Of a stretch of 64,000 bases of DNA, positions 19,463 to 28,416 are shown piece by piece. The stretch spans positions 1,612,001-1,676,000 of the forward strand of contig CP171222.1 in the NCBI GenBank assembly GCA_050908895.1. Reading direction: 5' to 3'. The notes beneath the pieces are model-generated. The model worked only from the letters and a program-made list of their open reading frames with translations. It made no database searches and was not told the DNA's origin. Position 1 is the stretch's first letter; every line of letters begins with the position of its first letter. The position numbers and the translations under genes were made by a program. This DNA is from S5-A14a sp050908895. Lineage in GTDB: Bacteria > Bacillota > Clostridia > Peptostreptococcales > Anaerovoracaceae.

Positions 19463-19560
19463 GTTTGACGTGCCTTAAATTTCAAGATAAATTATTTTTT
19501 ATTTTCTCTTGACATTTGATAGCTGGTCTTTTCCTGTTCTGTGGTTTGCTTTTTGAGAAT

Positions 19561-19600
19561 AAAAAAGGAGGACTTCTACACTTTGGCGTAAAAAGTCCTC
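19561..19600 (-). terminator. Minus-strand terminator downstream of the ECF operon
   Basis: On the minus strand GAGGACTT (19600-19593) pairs with AAGTCCTC (19575-19568), followed by a T run (19566-19561). It lies downstream of the S-component gene and the short frame after it. Confidence 0.7.
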
Positions 19601-19653
19601 TTAACTTGAAAACTACTGATTTGTTATATTGACTATTTGGATGTTTGTAATGG

Positions 19654-19740
19654 CTACATATTGCTATACAAAAGCAAGTTCAAGCATAAAAAAGGATAAT
19701 TATATCGTTCTGTGAAAACTGAAACTATAAGTTTTGACAT
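19654..19740 (-). CDS. Short reading frame or truncated last gene of the ABC/ECF operon
   Basis: A 28-codon frame begins at ATG 19740 with an excellent ribosome binding site (GGAGG, 7 bases upstream) and starts MSKLIVSVFTERYNYP. It lies 41 bases after the S-component stop on the same strand. The strong site and short length suggest either the 5' stump of a further operon gene cut by the IS110 arrival, or a genuine small protein. I recognise no family. Confidence 0.35.
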   Translation of the reverse strand: MSKLIVSVFTERYNYPFLCLNLLLYSNM

Positions 19741-19781
19741 GATTATCCCTCCATTACTTTTCCTCCTAAGTAAATCTATTA

Positions 19782-20366
19782 TTAAATCACCCCTGCTTTT
19801 TCAAAATGTTTTTTAAGTATCCTTGTTGCAACAAATGCTCCTATGCAAGCAAGAACAAAGGTTATTAAGGCAAAGCCTACTACCCAAGAAACTTTGAAAT
19901 AAGATAGGGCTTCATTTATCGCCGCTTCGCTCATTTTCCATTTTGACGCTCTTTCCACAAAAGAAGCTGTCCCGAATAAAATCACAGGAATTACTGTTCC
20001 TAAAAAATCTGCTAATGCAAATGTTCCATATCCAATAATCATTCGTCCCTTGCTCTCATAATTTCCTATAATCAAATCACATATAATTCCACCGATTACA
20101 GCAAAGACTGCATGAGGCAAATGTCCTCCTGACAATGCAATTAAACCAAGAAGCGTTCCTGATATTGTAAATACGCCCTTCTTTTTAACTTTCACAGCCA
20201 TAAGAATATAAACAGTAGCAGCTATCATAAAGCTAACTCCTGAAGCAATAAATCCTCCAATAACTGTTGTTGCCATAGCAAATGCAACTGCCATGTATAT
20301 GACAATTCCAATTGCATTAAAAATTCCGATTGTAATAAAATCACGACCATTTAATTTATTTTTCAT
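19782..20366 (-). CDS. ECF transporter S component, MptD/Trep_Strep family
   Basis: A 194-residue membrane protein with about six helices. It begins NGRDFITIGIFNAIGIVIYM and contains GGHLPHAVFAVIGGIICDLI, typical of the MptD (Trep_Strep) family of substrate-binding subunits of energy-coupling factor transporters. The substrate is not known for most of the family. It is the last complete gene of a six-gene cargo operon, 10 bases after the EcfT gene, with AGGAGG before the ATG. Relatives of this cassette (TetR, two ABC half-transporters, fused EcfA, EcfT, MptD) occur on streptococcal and clostridial mobile elements; a link to siderophore or metal uptake is inference. Confidence 0.8.
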   Translation of the reverse strand: MKNKLNGRDFITIGIFNAIGIVIYMAVAFAMATTVIGGFIASGVSFMIAATVYILMAVKVKKKGVFTISGTLLGLIALSGGHLPHAVFAVIGGIICDLIIGNYESKGRMIIGYGTFALADFLGTVIPVILFGTASFVERASKWKMSEAAINEALSYFKVSWVVGFALITFVLACIGAFVATRILKKHFEKAGVI

Positions 20367-20376
20367 AAAAGTCCTC

Positions 20377-21081
20377 CTAATAAATTTTCTGTATTACTAT
20401 CACAAGAACAATCATCAAAGCTCCTAATAGTCCAATCAACAAATCTGCCCATCTAAACCTCAATTCTGTTAATGTTACCCTCTTCTCATCACTATCAAGT
20501 CCTCTAATGAGTGCCGAAGCTGACAATTCGTCTGAAATTTTAATCATTCTCATTAAAAGCGGAACAAGCGTATATTCAATGTATTTAATTGGATGTAGCA
20601 ACGGAAAAAATCTGCTTGTTACGATTCCTCGAATCTTCATATTCTCTTTTAATGCCTTGAGTTCTATTTTTATAGTTGGCACAAACCTAAGCAAAACACT
20701 AAAAGGTATACCAATGCTTCTTGGTACTTTCATTCTATTTAACGCTTCAAGCATTTCACTTACACTTGTAGTCTTTGTTATATATCCACCAAACATAGCA
20801 ATTAAGGTCATTCTTGATGCAAAGTAAATAAACATATATATTGCAAATACGATGCTTGCTTCACAAAACTTTCCAAGCCCTAACTCTATGCAGTATAAAA
20901 GCACAAAAAACAAAATAAAGCGTAATGCTCTTTTCCACACGCCACTATATGCATATAAGAAAAAAGCAAAGACAATTAACCCAAAAAGCAAGATTGTGTC
21001 GCTTATAAAAAAGCTCACAAATCCAACAATCGGAAGTAGAGTAAGCTTTATTCTTGGATCGACTGTTTTTCTATCTATCAA
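20377..21081 (-). CDS. ECF transporter transmembrane component (EcfT)
   Basis: A 234-residue membrane protein. The family's coupling helices are visible as LEALNRMKVPRSIGIPFSVLLRFVPTI and ELSASALIRGLDSDEKR; the latter holds the arginine-containing motif (A-[AS]-x-x-x-R-G) that contacts the ATPases. Start is a TTG at 21081 with GGAGG 8 bases upstream. It overlaps the end of the ATPase gene by 11 bases, so translation is coupled. Confidence 0.85.
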   Translation of the reverse strand: MIDRKTVDPRIKLTLLPIVGFVSFFISDTILLFGLIVFAFFLYAYSGVWKRALRFILFFVLLYCIELGLGKFCEASIVFAIYMFIYFASRMTLIAMFGGYITKTTSVSEMLEALNRMKVPRSIGIPFSVLLRFVPTIKIELKALKENMKIRGIVTSRFFPLLHPIKYIEYTLVPLLMRMIKISDELSASALIRGLDSDEKRVTLTELRFRWADLLIGLLGALMIVLVIVIQKIY

Positions 21082-22588
21082 GCTCTCTACCTCCTCTCAT
21101 CTTGTCTAATATGAGTGATTTATTGCTTTCACTCATATTCAAAACACTTTCTATTTTTCCATCTCCCATTACCCAGAGCTTGCTCACTGTGTTTGCTAAA
21201 AACTCAAAATCATGACTTATCACCAAAACTGTTGTCCCATTTTTTAATTGTTCTTCAATCAGTTTTGCGACTGAAATCATTGAGTCTTTATCACAACCTG
21301 ATGTTGGTTCATCATAGATAAAAACTTTTGCATGTTTCATCATTCCGCAAGCTATTGTCAGCCTTTGTTTTTCTCCTCTTGATAAAGCAAACGGATGCTT
21401 ATCTATATATTTATCTAAGCCAAGAACATTCAAAATAGACTTTGCCTTTTTAGTATTTTCTTTTTTATCTTTACTTGAAATACCAAGCAGCATTTCATCA
21501 AGTACACTTTCCGAAAACAACTGATAGTCTGAATCTTGAAATACAAAATATGACATATCCATTAAATCTTTATGATTAAGCGACTTATCTTTCTCCGCCC
21601 ATATTTTCCCCTCTTTTATCTTCTCAAGTCCTGAAATTACCCTTGCAAAAGTAGTTTTCCCGGTACCGTTTAAGCCGATAAGACCAATGGCTTTTCCGCA
21701 CTCCATATTGAAATCAAGATGATTTAAGATGTATTGGTTTTGCTTATTTCCATTCTTAGCTGTACTTGAGTAACAAAATTTCAAGTCTTTTCCTCTGATA
21801 CTTTGATCATTTAATTGATATGAATCTTTCTTCTCACTTATCCTGTATTCTTCTAATTCAAGAGTTCTTAGTCCATTCTCATCCCAAAACTTCCCTTCAA
21901 GATGGATAACTTCTTCCCGACTCAAGTCCTGTACAATTTCTCCATCTTTCATCAAAAGAAAACGGTCAAATAAAGATTTTACATAGTACAAACGATGTTC
22001 AATTAGAACAACCGTTGTTCCCTTTTTCTTTAATTTTTCTAAAATTAAAAATAGGTCAAATGCCCCCTTCATATCCAAATTTGCTGAAGGCTCATCTAAG
22101 ATCAAAACCTTTGGATTCATTGCATATATGCTTGCAATAGCTATCTTTTGTTTCTGTCCGCTTGATAATTCAAAAACAGATTTCCCTTTAAGTTCCGGGG
22201 TATCCAGCTCTGCATATACTTCTTCTACTCTCTGTTTGATTTCATCTCTTGATTTGCAGATAGTTTGAAGCCCAAAAGCTATTTCTTCATCTGTCGTTGT
22301 CGTAAAAAACTGACTTCTTGGATCTTGAAATACAGTTCCTATCGTTCGCCCTACTTCATGAAGCAATAATTTGCTTATATCTTTTCCGTACACAAAGGCT
22401 TCTCCTTGCATTTTACCTTTGTAATAATGCGGAATAAGACCATTCATCACACTTCCAAGTGTACTTTTACCACTTCCGCTTTTCCCTGAAATTAAAACAA
22501 ATTCCCCTTTTTTGATTTCAAGATTGATATTTCTTAAAGCAGTTCGCCCATCTTCCCATTCATAAGAAACATCTTTTAACAAAATCAT
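21071..22588 (-). CDS. ECF transporter ATPase, two fused ABC domains (EcfA)
   Basis: A 505-residue protein with two ABC ATPase domains. Domain 1 has Walker A GKSGSGKST, signature ELSSGQKQKIAIA and Walker B VLILDEPSANLD. Domain 2 has LNGTGKTTF, LSRGEKQRLTIA and VFIYDEPTSGCD. Fusing EcfA1 and EcfA2 in one chain is usual for MptD-type systems. The ATG at 22588 lies just after the stop of the preceding ABC gene, with GGGG 7 bases upstream. It drives uptake through EcfT and the S component. Confidence 0.88.
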   Translation of the reverse strand: MILLKDVSYEWEDGRTALRNINLEIKKGEFVLISGKSGSGKSTLGSVMNGLIPHYYKGKMQGEAFVYGKDISKLLLHEVGRTIGTVFQDPRSQFFTTTTDEEIAFGLQTICKSRDEIKQRVEEVYAELDTPELKGKSVFELSSGQKQKIAIASIYAMNPKVLILDEPSANLDMKGAFDLFLILEKLKKKGTTVVLIEHRLYYVKSLFDRFLLMKDGEIVQDLSREEVIHLEGKFWDENGLRTLELEEYRISEKKDSYQLNDQSIRGKDLKFCYSSTAKNGNKQNQYILNHLDFNMECGKAIGLIGLNGTGKTTFARVISGLEKIKEGKIWAEKDKSLNHKDLMDMSYFVFQDSDYQLFSESVLDEMLLGISSKDKKENTKKAKSILNVLGLDKYIDKHPFALSRGEKQRLTIACGMMKHAKVFIYDEPTSGCDKDSMISVAKLIEEQLKNGTTVLVISHDFEFLANTVSKLWVMGDGKIESVLNMSESNKSLILDKMRGGRELDR

Positions 22589-22590
22589 GA

Positions 22591-24300
22591 TTATACCCCG
22601 TACTGTGCTTTCCATAATTTTGTGTAGTAACCATTTTTATCAAGAAGGTCTCTATGCTTTCCTTTTTCAAGTAAATTTCCTTTTTGAAATACGAGAATTT
22701 GGTCAGCTTTTTGAATGGTTTTTAAATGATGAGCAACTACAAGTACAGTTCTGTTCTTTGCGAGTTCTGTAATTGCATCTTGTATCAAAGATTCATTTAC
22801 AGGATCAACATTACTCGTCATTTCATCAAGAATTAAAATCGGTGCATCTTTTAGAAAAGCTCTTGCAATAGATATTCTTTGTCTTTGTCCGCCTGACAAT
22901 ATTCCGCCGTTTTCACCAATATCCGTTTCATAACCATTGGGCAAACTCATAATAAAGTCATGTATCCTTGCTTTCTTTGCAGCTTCGATGATTTCTTCAT
23001 TCGTTGCTCCTTTTTTACCTACTCTGATATTTTCTTCAATGGTATTATCAAACAGCTGAACATTTTGCATAACAATGCTGATACGATCTAAAAGTTCATC
23101 ATAAGGAATATCTCTAATATCCACACTGCCAAGTGTAATTTTTCCTTTATGCACATCGTAAAATCTTAAAAGCAAGTTGGTTATAGTAGTCTTTCCACTA
23201 CCTGATTCTCCAACTAAGGCTGTCATTGTTTTTTCAGCAATAGAAAAGCTCAATTTTTCCATTTTAAATTCATCTTTTTCATAAGAAAAATCTATGTTTT
23301 CAAAAGCTATATCATTATCTTTCGGAACAATTCCATTCACTTTATCCGGGATTACATCTGCATATAAAATTCTTGAAAGTCTTTCGTAACTATCTACCGC
23401 CGAAACATAGTACATATAGTGTTGTTCCATAGAAGCGAACGGCTTATAAAACTCTTTTGAAATTACCGCAAAGATAATAAAATTAAGTACATCAAGACTT
23501 CCCTTTACAACAAGTATTGCTCCAGAGGTTAAAAGAACTAAATATCCAATATCCAGTAAAAAACCAAATATAGATAACTGTTTTGCCTTAAATCTTGAAG
23601 CTGCTTTGCTTGTTTCTCCAAACCTTTTTGTCTTATTCATAAGCTCATTATCCAAGCTCTTATTGTTTGAAAAACTCTTTAATACAGGTATTCCTCTAAC
23701 ATATTCAACAAATAAGCTAACCATATCAAGAAGTGCTGAGTTGTTCTGATTTTCTATTTTTTCAGATTGCTTAATTGTCAGATATAGAAAGATAAGTGCA
23801 ATCGGAACAGATACAGCCATAATAATAGAAAGTTTGAAATCAATACTTGCAAGACCAACAAATACGACTGCACCTATCAGAAAATCGCCAAACATTCTCG
23901 ACCACATGTGTCCTACAACAAGGGACATATTATCAACATCTTTGTGTAAAATTGTATTGATTTCTCCCAATCTTTCATTTGTATAAAAACCCAAACTAAA
24001 TTTCTTTAATTTGATAATCATTCGTTCTCTGATTTGCTGAACAATATCAAAACCTGCACTATGCTTTTTCATATCTGCGACCATATTACAAATGCCTTTG
24101 AAGACTACAAGTAATCCAATCGCAATAAAATATTTATAAAGCATATCTAAACTCGTCCCATCAAATATCTGAAACAGTATAGAAAATACGATAACAATCA
24201 TGGCTATGGAGCTTAGTCCATAAAGGGCAAAGAATACACTTGATATAATCAAATCTCTCTTGCCGGTTTTTGTAAGTAGCTTTAACATTTCTCTAAACAT
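22591..24300 (-). CDS. ABC transporter, fused permease-ATPase half-transporter 2
   Basis: A 569-residue half-transporter with an N-terminal six-helix exporter-type membrane domain (about 1-300) and a C-terminal ATPase: Walker A GESGSGKTT, signature ILSGGQRQRISIARA, Walker B PILILDEMTSNVD. Glutamate in Walker B is kept. It overlaps the preceding half-transporter by 8 bases, so the two very likely form a heterodimer. Exporter-fold pairs of this kind can act as importers of siderophores (YbtPQ, IrtAB), which would fit the linked ECF module, but direction and substrate are unproven. Confidence 0.85.
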   Translation of the reverse strand: MFREMLKLLTKTGKRDLIISSVFFALYGLSSIAMIVIVFSILFQIFDGTSLDMLYKYFIAIGLLVVFKGICNMVADMKKHSAGFDIVQQIRERMIIKLKKFSLGFYTNERLGEINTILHKDVDNMSLVVGHMWSRMFGDFLIGAVVFVGLASIDFKLSIIMAVSVPIALIFLYLTIKQSEKIENQNNSALLDMVSLFVEYVRGIPVLKSFSNNKSLDNELMNKTKRFGETSKAASRFKAKQLSIFGFLLDIGYLVLLTSGAILVVKGSLDVLNFIIFAVISKEFYKPFASMEQHYMYYVSAVDSYERLSRILYADVIPDKVNGIVPKDNDIAFENIDFSYEKDEFKMEKLSFSIAEKTMTALVGESGSGKTTITNLLLRFYDVHKGKITLGSVDIRDIPYDELLDRISIVMQNVQLFDNTIEENIRVGKKGATNEEIIEAAKKARIHDFIMSLPNGYETDIGENGGILSGGQRQRISIARAFLKDAPILILDEMTSNVDPVNESLIQDAITELAKNRTVLVVAHHLKTIQKADQILVFQKGNLLEKGKHRDLLDKNGYYTKLWKAQYGV

Positions 24301-26032
24301 TTTCTGTTACCATCTCTTTCAAATTCCATCTATCTACCTTGTTCTGTGCTTCAACCATATCCTTATAAAAATCACATCTTTTCATCAGCTCTTCATGGCT
24401 TCCTGCATCAAGAACAACACCCTTATCCATAACTATAATTTGGTCTGAATCTCTAATCGTATTTAGATGATGAGCAATTGTAATGATGGTTTTATCCTTG
24501 CTTAAATCGTCAATCGCTTCACCGATTAGTCTTTCATTTTCACTATCAACAGCTGCCATTGCTTCATCTAATATTAAAATCGGTGCATCTTTAAGTATCA
24601 TTCTCGCAATGGAGATTCTTTGTTTTTCTCCACCGGATAACTTAACTCCCATTTCACCTACTCGTGTTTCATATCCATTTGGTAATTCTGAAATAAAATC
24701 ATGGCATCTTGCTTTTTTAGCAGCTTCTATGACTTCTTCTTTTGTTGCATTTAATTTTCCAATTGCTATATTTTCAAAAATACTTAAATCAAAAAGAATA
24801 ACTTCTTGTTGCACACTACCAATCAGCATTGAGATATTTTCTTGACTATATTCTTTTATATCTTTTCCATTTATCAGTATTTGTCCTTCGTCTGCATCCC
24901 AAAATCCCATAAGCAAATTAGACACCGTACTTTTTCCACAACCACTTGCTCCTACAAAGGCATTCAAACTATTTTTCTTAAAAGTCAAATTGATATTTTT
25001 TAGCTCAAAGCTATCTTTTCCGTATGCAAAATTCACATCTTTAAATTCTATATTTCCAAAGTCTAAACCTTGTTCTGTCTGTTTCTTTGGAAGCGGAACT
25101 GTTAAAACTTTTCCAATTGCCTTTATAGCTTCCTTAAACACAATAGAAAAATGTTGCAATGTAGCTGTCTTACTTATAGATGCAGTAAAAGCAGACGATA
25201 AAATTATTGCAAGAATAAAATTAGGAGTTGTAATATTCCCATAATAAAGAAAGATGCTTCCCAAAATCATGACAATAACTACTCCAATTTCCATAAATAT
25301 GTCAATGAGTCCCATTGGAATCGTAATTGCTCCCATACTCTTTTTAACCCAGTAAATATATTCTTTTGCAGTTTTTAATGTTCTTTCACTAATCTCCTCT
25401 TCTTTAGCAAAAGCCTTAATAACAGAAATATTTTTTACATATTCCATCAATTCTTCTCTCATCTTGTTTTCATGGTTAAAGTAAATAGCAAAGTTTTTAT
25501 CCATTGTTTTCTGTGAAAGAACTTTTACCAAATACATGAGTGGAACTCCGGCAATCATACCGAGAGCAAGACGCCAGTCTACAAAAATCATAGCTATGAA
25601 AATAATGGTAGGTAGAAGCGTGACTGACATTATTTCAGGAAGACCATGAGCAAGATATACTTCCACTTGTTCTACATCATGCTGAACAATGTTGGTAAGC
25701 TCTCCTGTATTATGTTCTTTAAAGAATCCCAAACTTAGTTTTTTCAGATGACCGATAATATCTAACCTAAGTTCTGTCAGTTTTTCGTATGCGTTCTCAT
25801 GAGCAACCTTTGTCGCAAAATAGTAAAACACGCCTTTTAATACAAACGATATAAAGATTCCCAAGAATATATACTTTAAATTACCTTCGTTAATATTGTT
25901 TGTGATTAAAGAACTAATCAAATATACAAGTAAGATTTGTGGTATCAAATCAAATACTATTTTTAAAGCAAGAAGTGAATTGGATAAACCATTTTTCCCA
26001 ATCACTCTTTTCCTTAATTCTTTTTCCGGCAT
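24293..26032 (-). CDS. ABC transporter, fused permease-ATPase half-transporter 1
   Basis: A 579-residue half-transporter: exporter-type membrane domain followed by an ATPase with Walker A GASGCGKST, signature KLSGGEKQRISIARM and Walker B PILILDEAMAAVD. The ATG at 26032 has AGGAGAG 7-8 bases upstream; a TTG six codons earlier would overlap that site. It is the first gene of the cargo operon after the regulator. A 22-bp near-palindrome (26060-26081) just upstream shares half-sites with the promoter of the TetR gene, so TetR control is likely. Confidence 0.85.
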   Translation of the reverse strand: MPEKELRKRVIGKNGLSNSLLALKIVFDLIPQILLVYLISSLITNNINEGNLKYIFLGIFISFVLKGVFYYFATKVAHENAYEKLTELRLDIIGHLKKLSLGFFKEHNTGELTNIVQHDVEQVEVYLAHGLPEIMSVTLLPTIIFIAMIFVDWRLALGMIAGVPLMYLVKVLSQKTMDKNFAIYFNHENKMREELMEYVKNISVIKAFAKEEEISERTLKTAKEYIYWVKKSMGAITIPMGLIDIFMEIGVVIVMILGSIFLYYGNITTPNFILAIILSSAFTASISKTATLQHFSIVFKEAIKAIGKVLTVPLPKKQTEQGLDFGNIEFKDVNFAYGKDSFELKNINLTFKKNSLNAFVGASGCGKSTVSNLLMGFWDADEGQILINGKDIKEYSQENISMLIGSVQQEVILFDLSIFENIAIGKLNATKEEVIEAAKKARCHDFISELPNGYETRVGEMGVKLSGGEKQRISIARMILKDAPILILDEAMAAVDSENERLIGEAIDDLSKDKTIITIAHHLNTIRDSDQIIVMDKGVVLDAGSHEELMKRCDFYKDMVEAQNKVDRWNLKEMVTENV

Positions 26033-26059
26033 GAACAACTCTCCTTTCAAAATTGAATA

Positions 26060-26081
26060 ATATTGAATTTTAATTCAGTAT
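26060..26081. promoter_or_regulatory. Probable TetR operator before the ABC/ECF operon
   Basis: ATATTGAATT (26060-26069) and AATTCAGTAT (26072-26081) form a near-perfect palindrome with a 2-bp centre, 28 bases upstream of the first ABC gene. The same two half-sites recur in the TetR promoter region (26730-26769). Confidence 0.6.
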
Positions 26082-26135
26082 TAAGGTTTAAAGTAAGACT
26101 TTGCTGATTACGCAAAGTCTATTTTTTAGTGCTTA

Positions 26136-26708
26136 TTATAGGGATTCCACTCCCTTGTAATAACACCTTGCAATAAGTTTTAGCATATCTTTTGCCCACT
26201 TTTCACTTTGATAGTGCCTTGCTATTTCAAGAAGCCCCTCTGTAAAGTTACTGGCTAAAATATGGGCAAGCATTGGATCATATTCCTGTTTAGATTGTCT
26301 TTTTAGGCTCACTTCAATATGAACCTGCATTTGCGATATGAGTTTTTGTTTTGCTTCTGTATGCTTTGTACCTGAGCTTTTATCCATTAAAATAATTAAC
26401 TTCTTACGCTCTTTTAAAAGTTCATGAATATAATTTTCTCCAACCTCATCAAACCTTTCAGAAGCAGAACCTTTTTCCAAAGATTCTTCCTCATTAAAAG
26501 CTGACTCGAAGTTTATATAAACAGAACTTACTACTGCATCAAACAAAACTTCCTTGTTTTTAAAATAGGTATAAATGAGTGCCACAGGAATATCTGCTTC
26601 TTTTGCAATATCTGTTAATTTAGCACCTCTATAATCCTTTTTGTAAAATACTTTTTCTGCTGCTTCGAGTATTCTATTTCTAACTTCTTCTTTTAATACT
26701 TGTGCCAT
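26136..26708 (-). CDS. TetR-family transcriptional regulator
   Basis: A 190-residue regulator. The N-terminal helix-turn-helix is typical (RNRILEAAEKVFYKKDYRGAKLTDIAKEADIPVALIYTYFKNKEVLF in the first 55 residues), and the rest is a ligand-binding helical domain without identifiable ligand. It lies directly upstream of the ABC/ECF operon on the same strand. Repeated half-sites in its own promoter and in front of the operon point to autoregulation and control of the transporter genes. GAGGTG precedes the ATG. Confidence 0.88.
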   Translation of the reverse strand: MAQVLKEEVRNRILEAAEKVFYKKDYRGAKLTDIAKEADIPVALIYTYFKNKEVLFDAVVSSVYINFESAFNEEESLEKGSASERFDEVGENYIHELLKERKKLIILMDKSSGTKHTEAKQKLISQMQVHIEVSLKRQSKQEYDPMLAHILASNFTEGLLEIARHYQSEKWAKDMLKLIARCYYKGVESL

Positions 26709-26729
26709 AGCACACCTCTTTCTATCCCA

Positions 26730-26769
26730 ATACTGAATTTATATTTAATAATAAATTATAATTCAATAT
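26730..26769. promoter_or_regulatory. Probable TetR autoregulatory half-sites
   Basis: ATACTGAATT (26730-26739) and AATTCAATAT (26760-26769) are the same inverted half-sites as in the 26060-26081 operator, here 20 bp apart and spanning the -10 box of the regulator's own promoter. Confidence 0.5.
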
Positions 26770-26776
26770 TTGTCAA
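26748..26776 (-). promoter_or_regulatory. Sigma-A promoter of the TetR gene
   Basis: On the minus strand TTGACA (26776-26771) and TATTAT (26753-26748) are 17 bases apart, 40 bases upstream of the ATG. The box is interleaved with the TetR half-sites. Confidence 0.75.
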
Positions 26777-26841
26777 GACACGAACTTCTTCATATATTAT
26801 TTTTTATTAGATATTCTATATTAAATAAAACTCCTTACTTT

Positions 26842-27633
26842 CTATTTTTTTATAACACAATAATTGTTTTTCTTAAATTGTATTATCGAAAGTACCACTA
26901 AAATAACAATTCCGATAATTCCTAATGGCATAATGTATGGTCCATAAATCGTTTGATTATCTCCATTATTTATTTTCATTATTATTCCAAAAATAGCCCA
27001 AGCTATAGGCAATAAATATACTGCATTATTTAATTTCATATTTACTAAAGTGGATATAATTATAGTAATCAATAAAATTATTGGTGCCCAAATTGTTTGA
27101 GAAATTCCAAAGCCATCCCAATTAATACTTATTAAAAAAGCAAGGATATTAACAGATGAAGCTATCGTTATCCATCCTCCATATATACCAAAAGCAACAC
27201 TTGTAAGTCTATATTCTATTTCTTTTCTATAATCATATAATTTTTTATTTATTAAAATTAGATTTATTAGCATTAAAAATATAAATATCTTAGATATTCC
27301 TATTTTTTCATATGAAAAACTAATATTCCATAAAATGTTAAATAAGCAGTTAAATAGAAATATTGGTGTTATAATATTAATTAAAATCTTAACTTTTGTT
27401 TCTTTGTTTTTTAATAACATATAAACTAAAGATATTCCAATTAATAAATATATTAACCCCCAAATTGAAAATGCAAAACCAGCAGGTGTAATTAATGTAT
27501 TATATTTATTAGATACAGCCTTCTGACTCATCCCATTAATGAATCCAGATGCTGTCAAATAATTTACTATTAATGTTATTACAAATGCTATTAAATTAAT
27601 CCATGATTTAACTCTCGTACTTATTGTTTTCAA
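26842..27633 (-). CDS. TspO/MBR-like integral membrane protein
   Basis: A 263-residue protein with about eight hydrophobic segments. The motif TPAGFAFSIWGLIYLLIG near residue 50 and the tryptophans in later helices resemble the tryptophan-rich sensory protein (TspO/MBR) superfamily, in a longer form common in Firmicutes. TspO proteins bind porphyrins or similar ligands; what this one binds is unknown. Start is TTG at 27633 behind AGGAGGG. It belongs to the island cargo but has a gap of 133 bases from the TetR gene, so it is probably a separate unit. Confidence 0.6.
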   Translation of the reverse strand: MKTISTRVKSWINLIAFVITLIVNYLTASGFINGMSQKAVSNKYNTLITPAGFAFSIWGLIYLLIGISLVYMLLKNKETKVKILINIITPIFLFNCLFNILWNISFSYEKIGISKIFIFLMLINLILINKKLYDYRKEIEYRLTSVAFGIYGGWITIASSVNILAFLISINWDGFGISQTIWAPIILLITIIISTLVNMKLNNAVYLLPIAWAIFGIIMKINNGDNQTIYGPYIMPLGIIGIVILVVLSIIQFKKNNYCVIKK

Positions 27634-27787
27634 AAAAACCCTCCTATATGTTAGATTTAACTAATATATAGATACCCTACTTTGCTTATGTATAATCTTA
27701 CCTTATTGTAGTTATTATATATTTAATATATCTCTTTAACTAATTTCTAAAAAAAGAGAAATTAATTTTTCATGCCAAATCCTTATA

Positions 27788-28177
27788 TCATTTGCCTTTC
27801 AATAAGGTGGAATCTTGCAAATAATTATTTGGATATTTCTTCAGTAAAACATCATTTATATAATCAATTACAGATTTTTGATCAATCTCTCCTGAATTAT
27901 ATTGATCAAGTTTCATAAATATTTCCTTCTTTTCAACATCATTAGCACTATTTTTAAAATAACCCCATATGTGAAGAATAGCATTATTGAAATCTTTTAT
28001 ACTTTCTCTTAAATTTTTTGCATGCTCTATTTTTTTCTGTAATAAATCAAATCTTATTTTATCATTTTTTAAGTATTCTCTAATTTTCAAATAATCTCTG
28101 TGTGATTTACTGAGAACCAGATATTTATTTTTTGCCCATAACTTTTCGCATTTTGTTCTTTCTTCTTTATCTTCCAT
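27788..28177 (-). CDS. YbgA family protein (DUF1722)
   Basis: A 129-residue protein. LWAKNKYLVLSKSHRDY near the N-terminus, followed by ILHIWGYFKNSANDVEKKEI and a C-terminal LKKYPNNYLQDSTLL, is the YbgA domain pattern. YbgA is found alone or fused to DUF523 proteins and is often near photolyase-like genes; its function is unresolved, with a role in thiouracil handling or DNA/RNA repair only proposed. Start is ATG with AAGGA about 9 bases upstream. It is on the island, between a TspO-like gene and an unknown gene. Confidence 0.75.
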   Translation of the reverse strand: MEDKEERTKCEKLWAKNKYLVLSKSHRDYLKIREYLKNDKIRFDLLQKKIEHAKNLRESIKDFNNAILHIWGYFKNSANDVEKKEIFMKLDQYNSGEIDQKSVIDYINDVLLKKYPNNYLQDSTLLKGK

Positions 28178-28330
28178 AATCTCAAGTCCTTAATTATTTC
28201 ATTGAATTTTATTTATTAATAAGTTTCTATTTTTTATATATGTAATTAGTAACATTATATCACTTAATTAAAAATAGTAGAAACGAAAAGATATATCCGC
28301 TAAATTTCCATAAGATATAAAAATAACCAC

Positions 28331-28380
28331 AAAAAAAGCACATAACTGAAAGATTTTCAGGTCTTAAAGCTATGTGCTTT
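28331..28380 (-). terminator. Terminator downstream of the unknown island gene
   Basis: On the minus strand AAAGCACATA (28380-28371) pairs with TATGTGCTTT (28344-28335) and is followed by T7. The loop contains a second small hairpin (CTGAAA / TTTCAG). Confidence 0.7.
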
Positions 28381-28416
28381 GTTTTTACGCTATGCGAACA
28401 TCCAATAAAAATTAAT

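Larger units (their letters stand above)
19426..19781. other. Non-coding stretch between IS110 and the ECF operon
   Basis: It holds the IS110 terminator (19444-19462), a minus-strand terminator (19561-19600), and a 28-codon minus-strand frame (19654-19740). A nested inverted repeat also occurs: GGATAAT (19694) with ATTATCC (19742), enclosing AAAACT (19715) with AGTTTT (19730). The right end of IS110 must lie here but I cannot place it. Confidence 0.5.
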
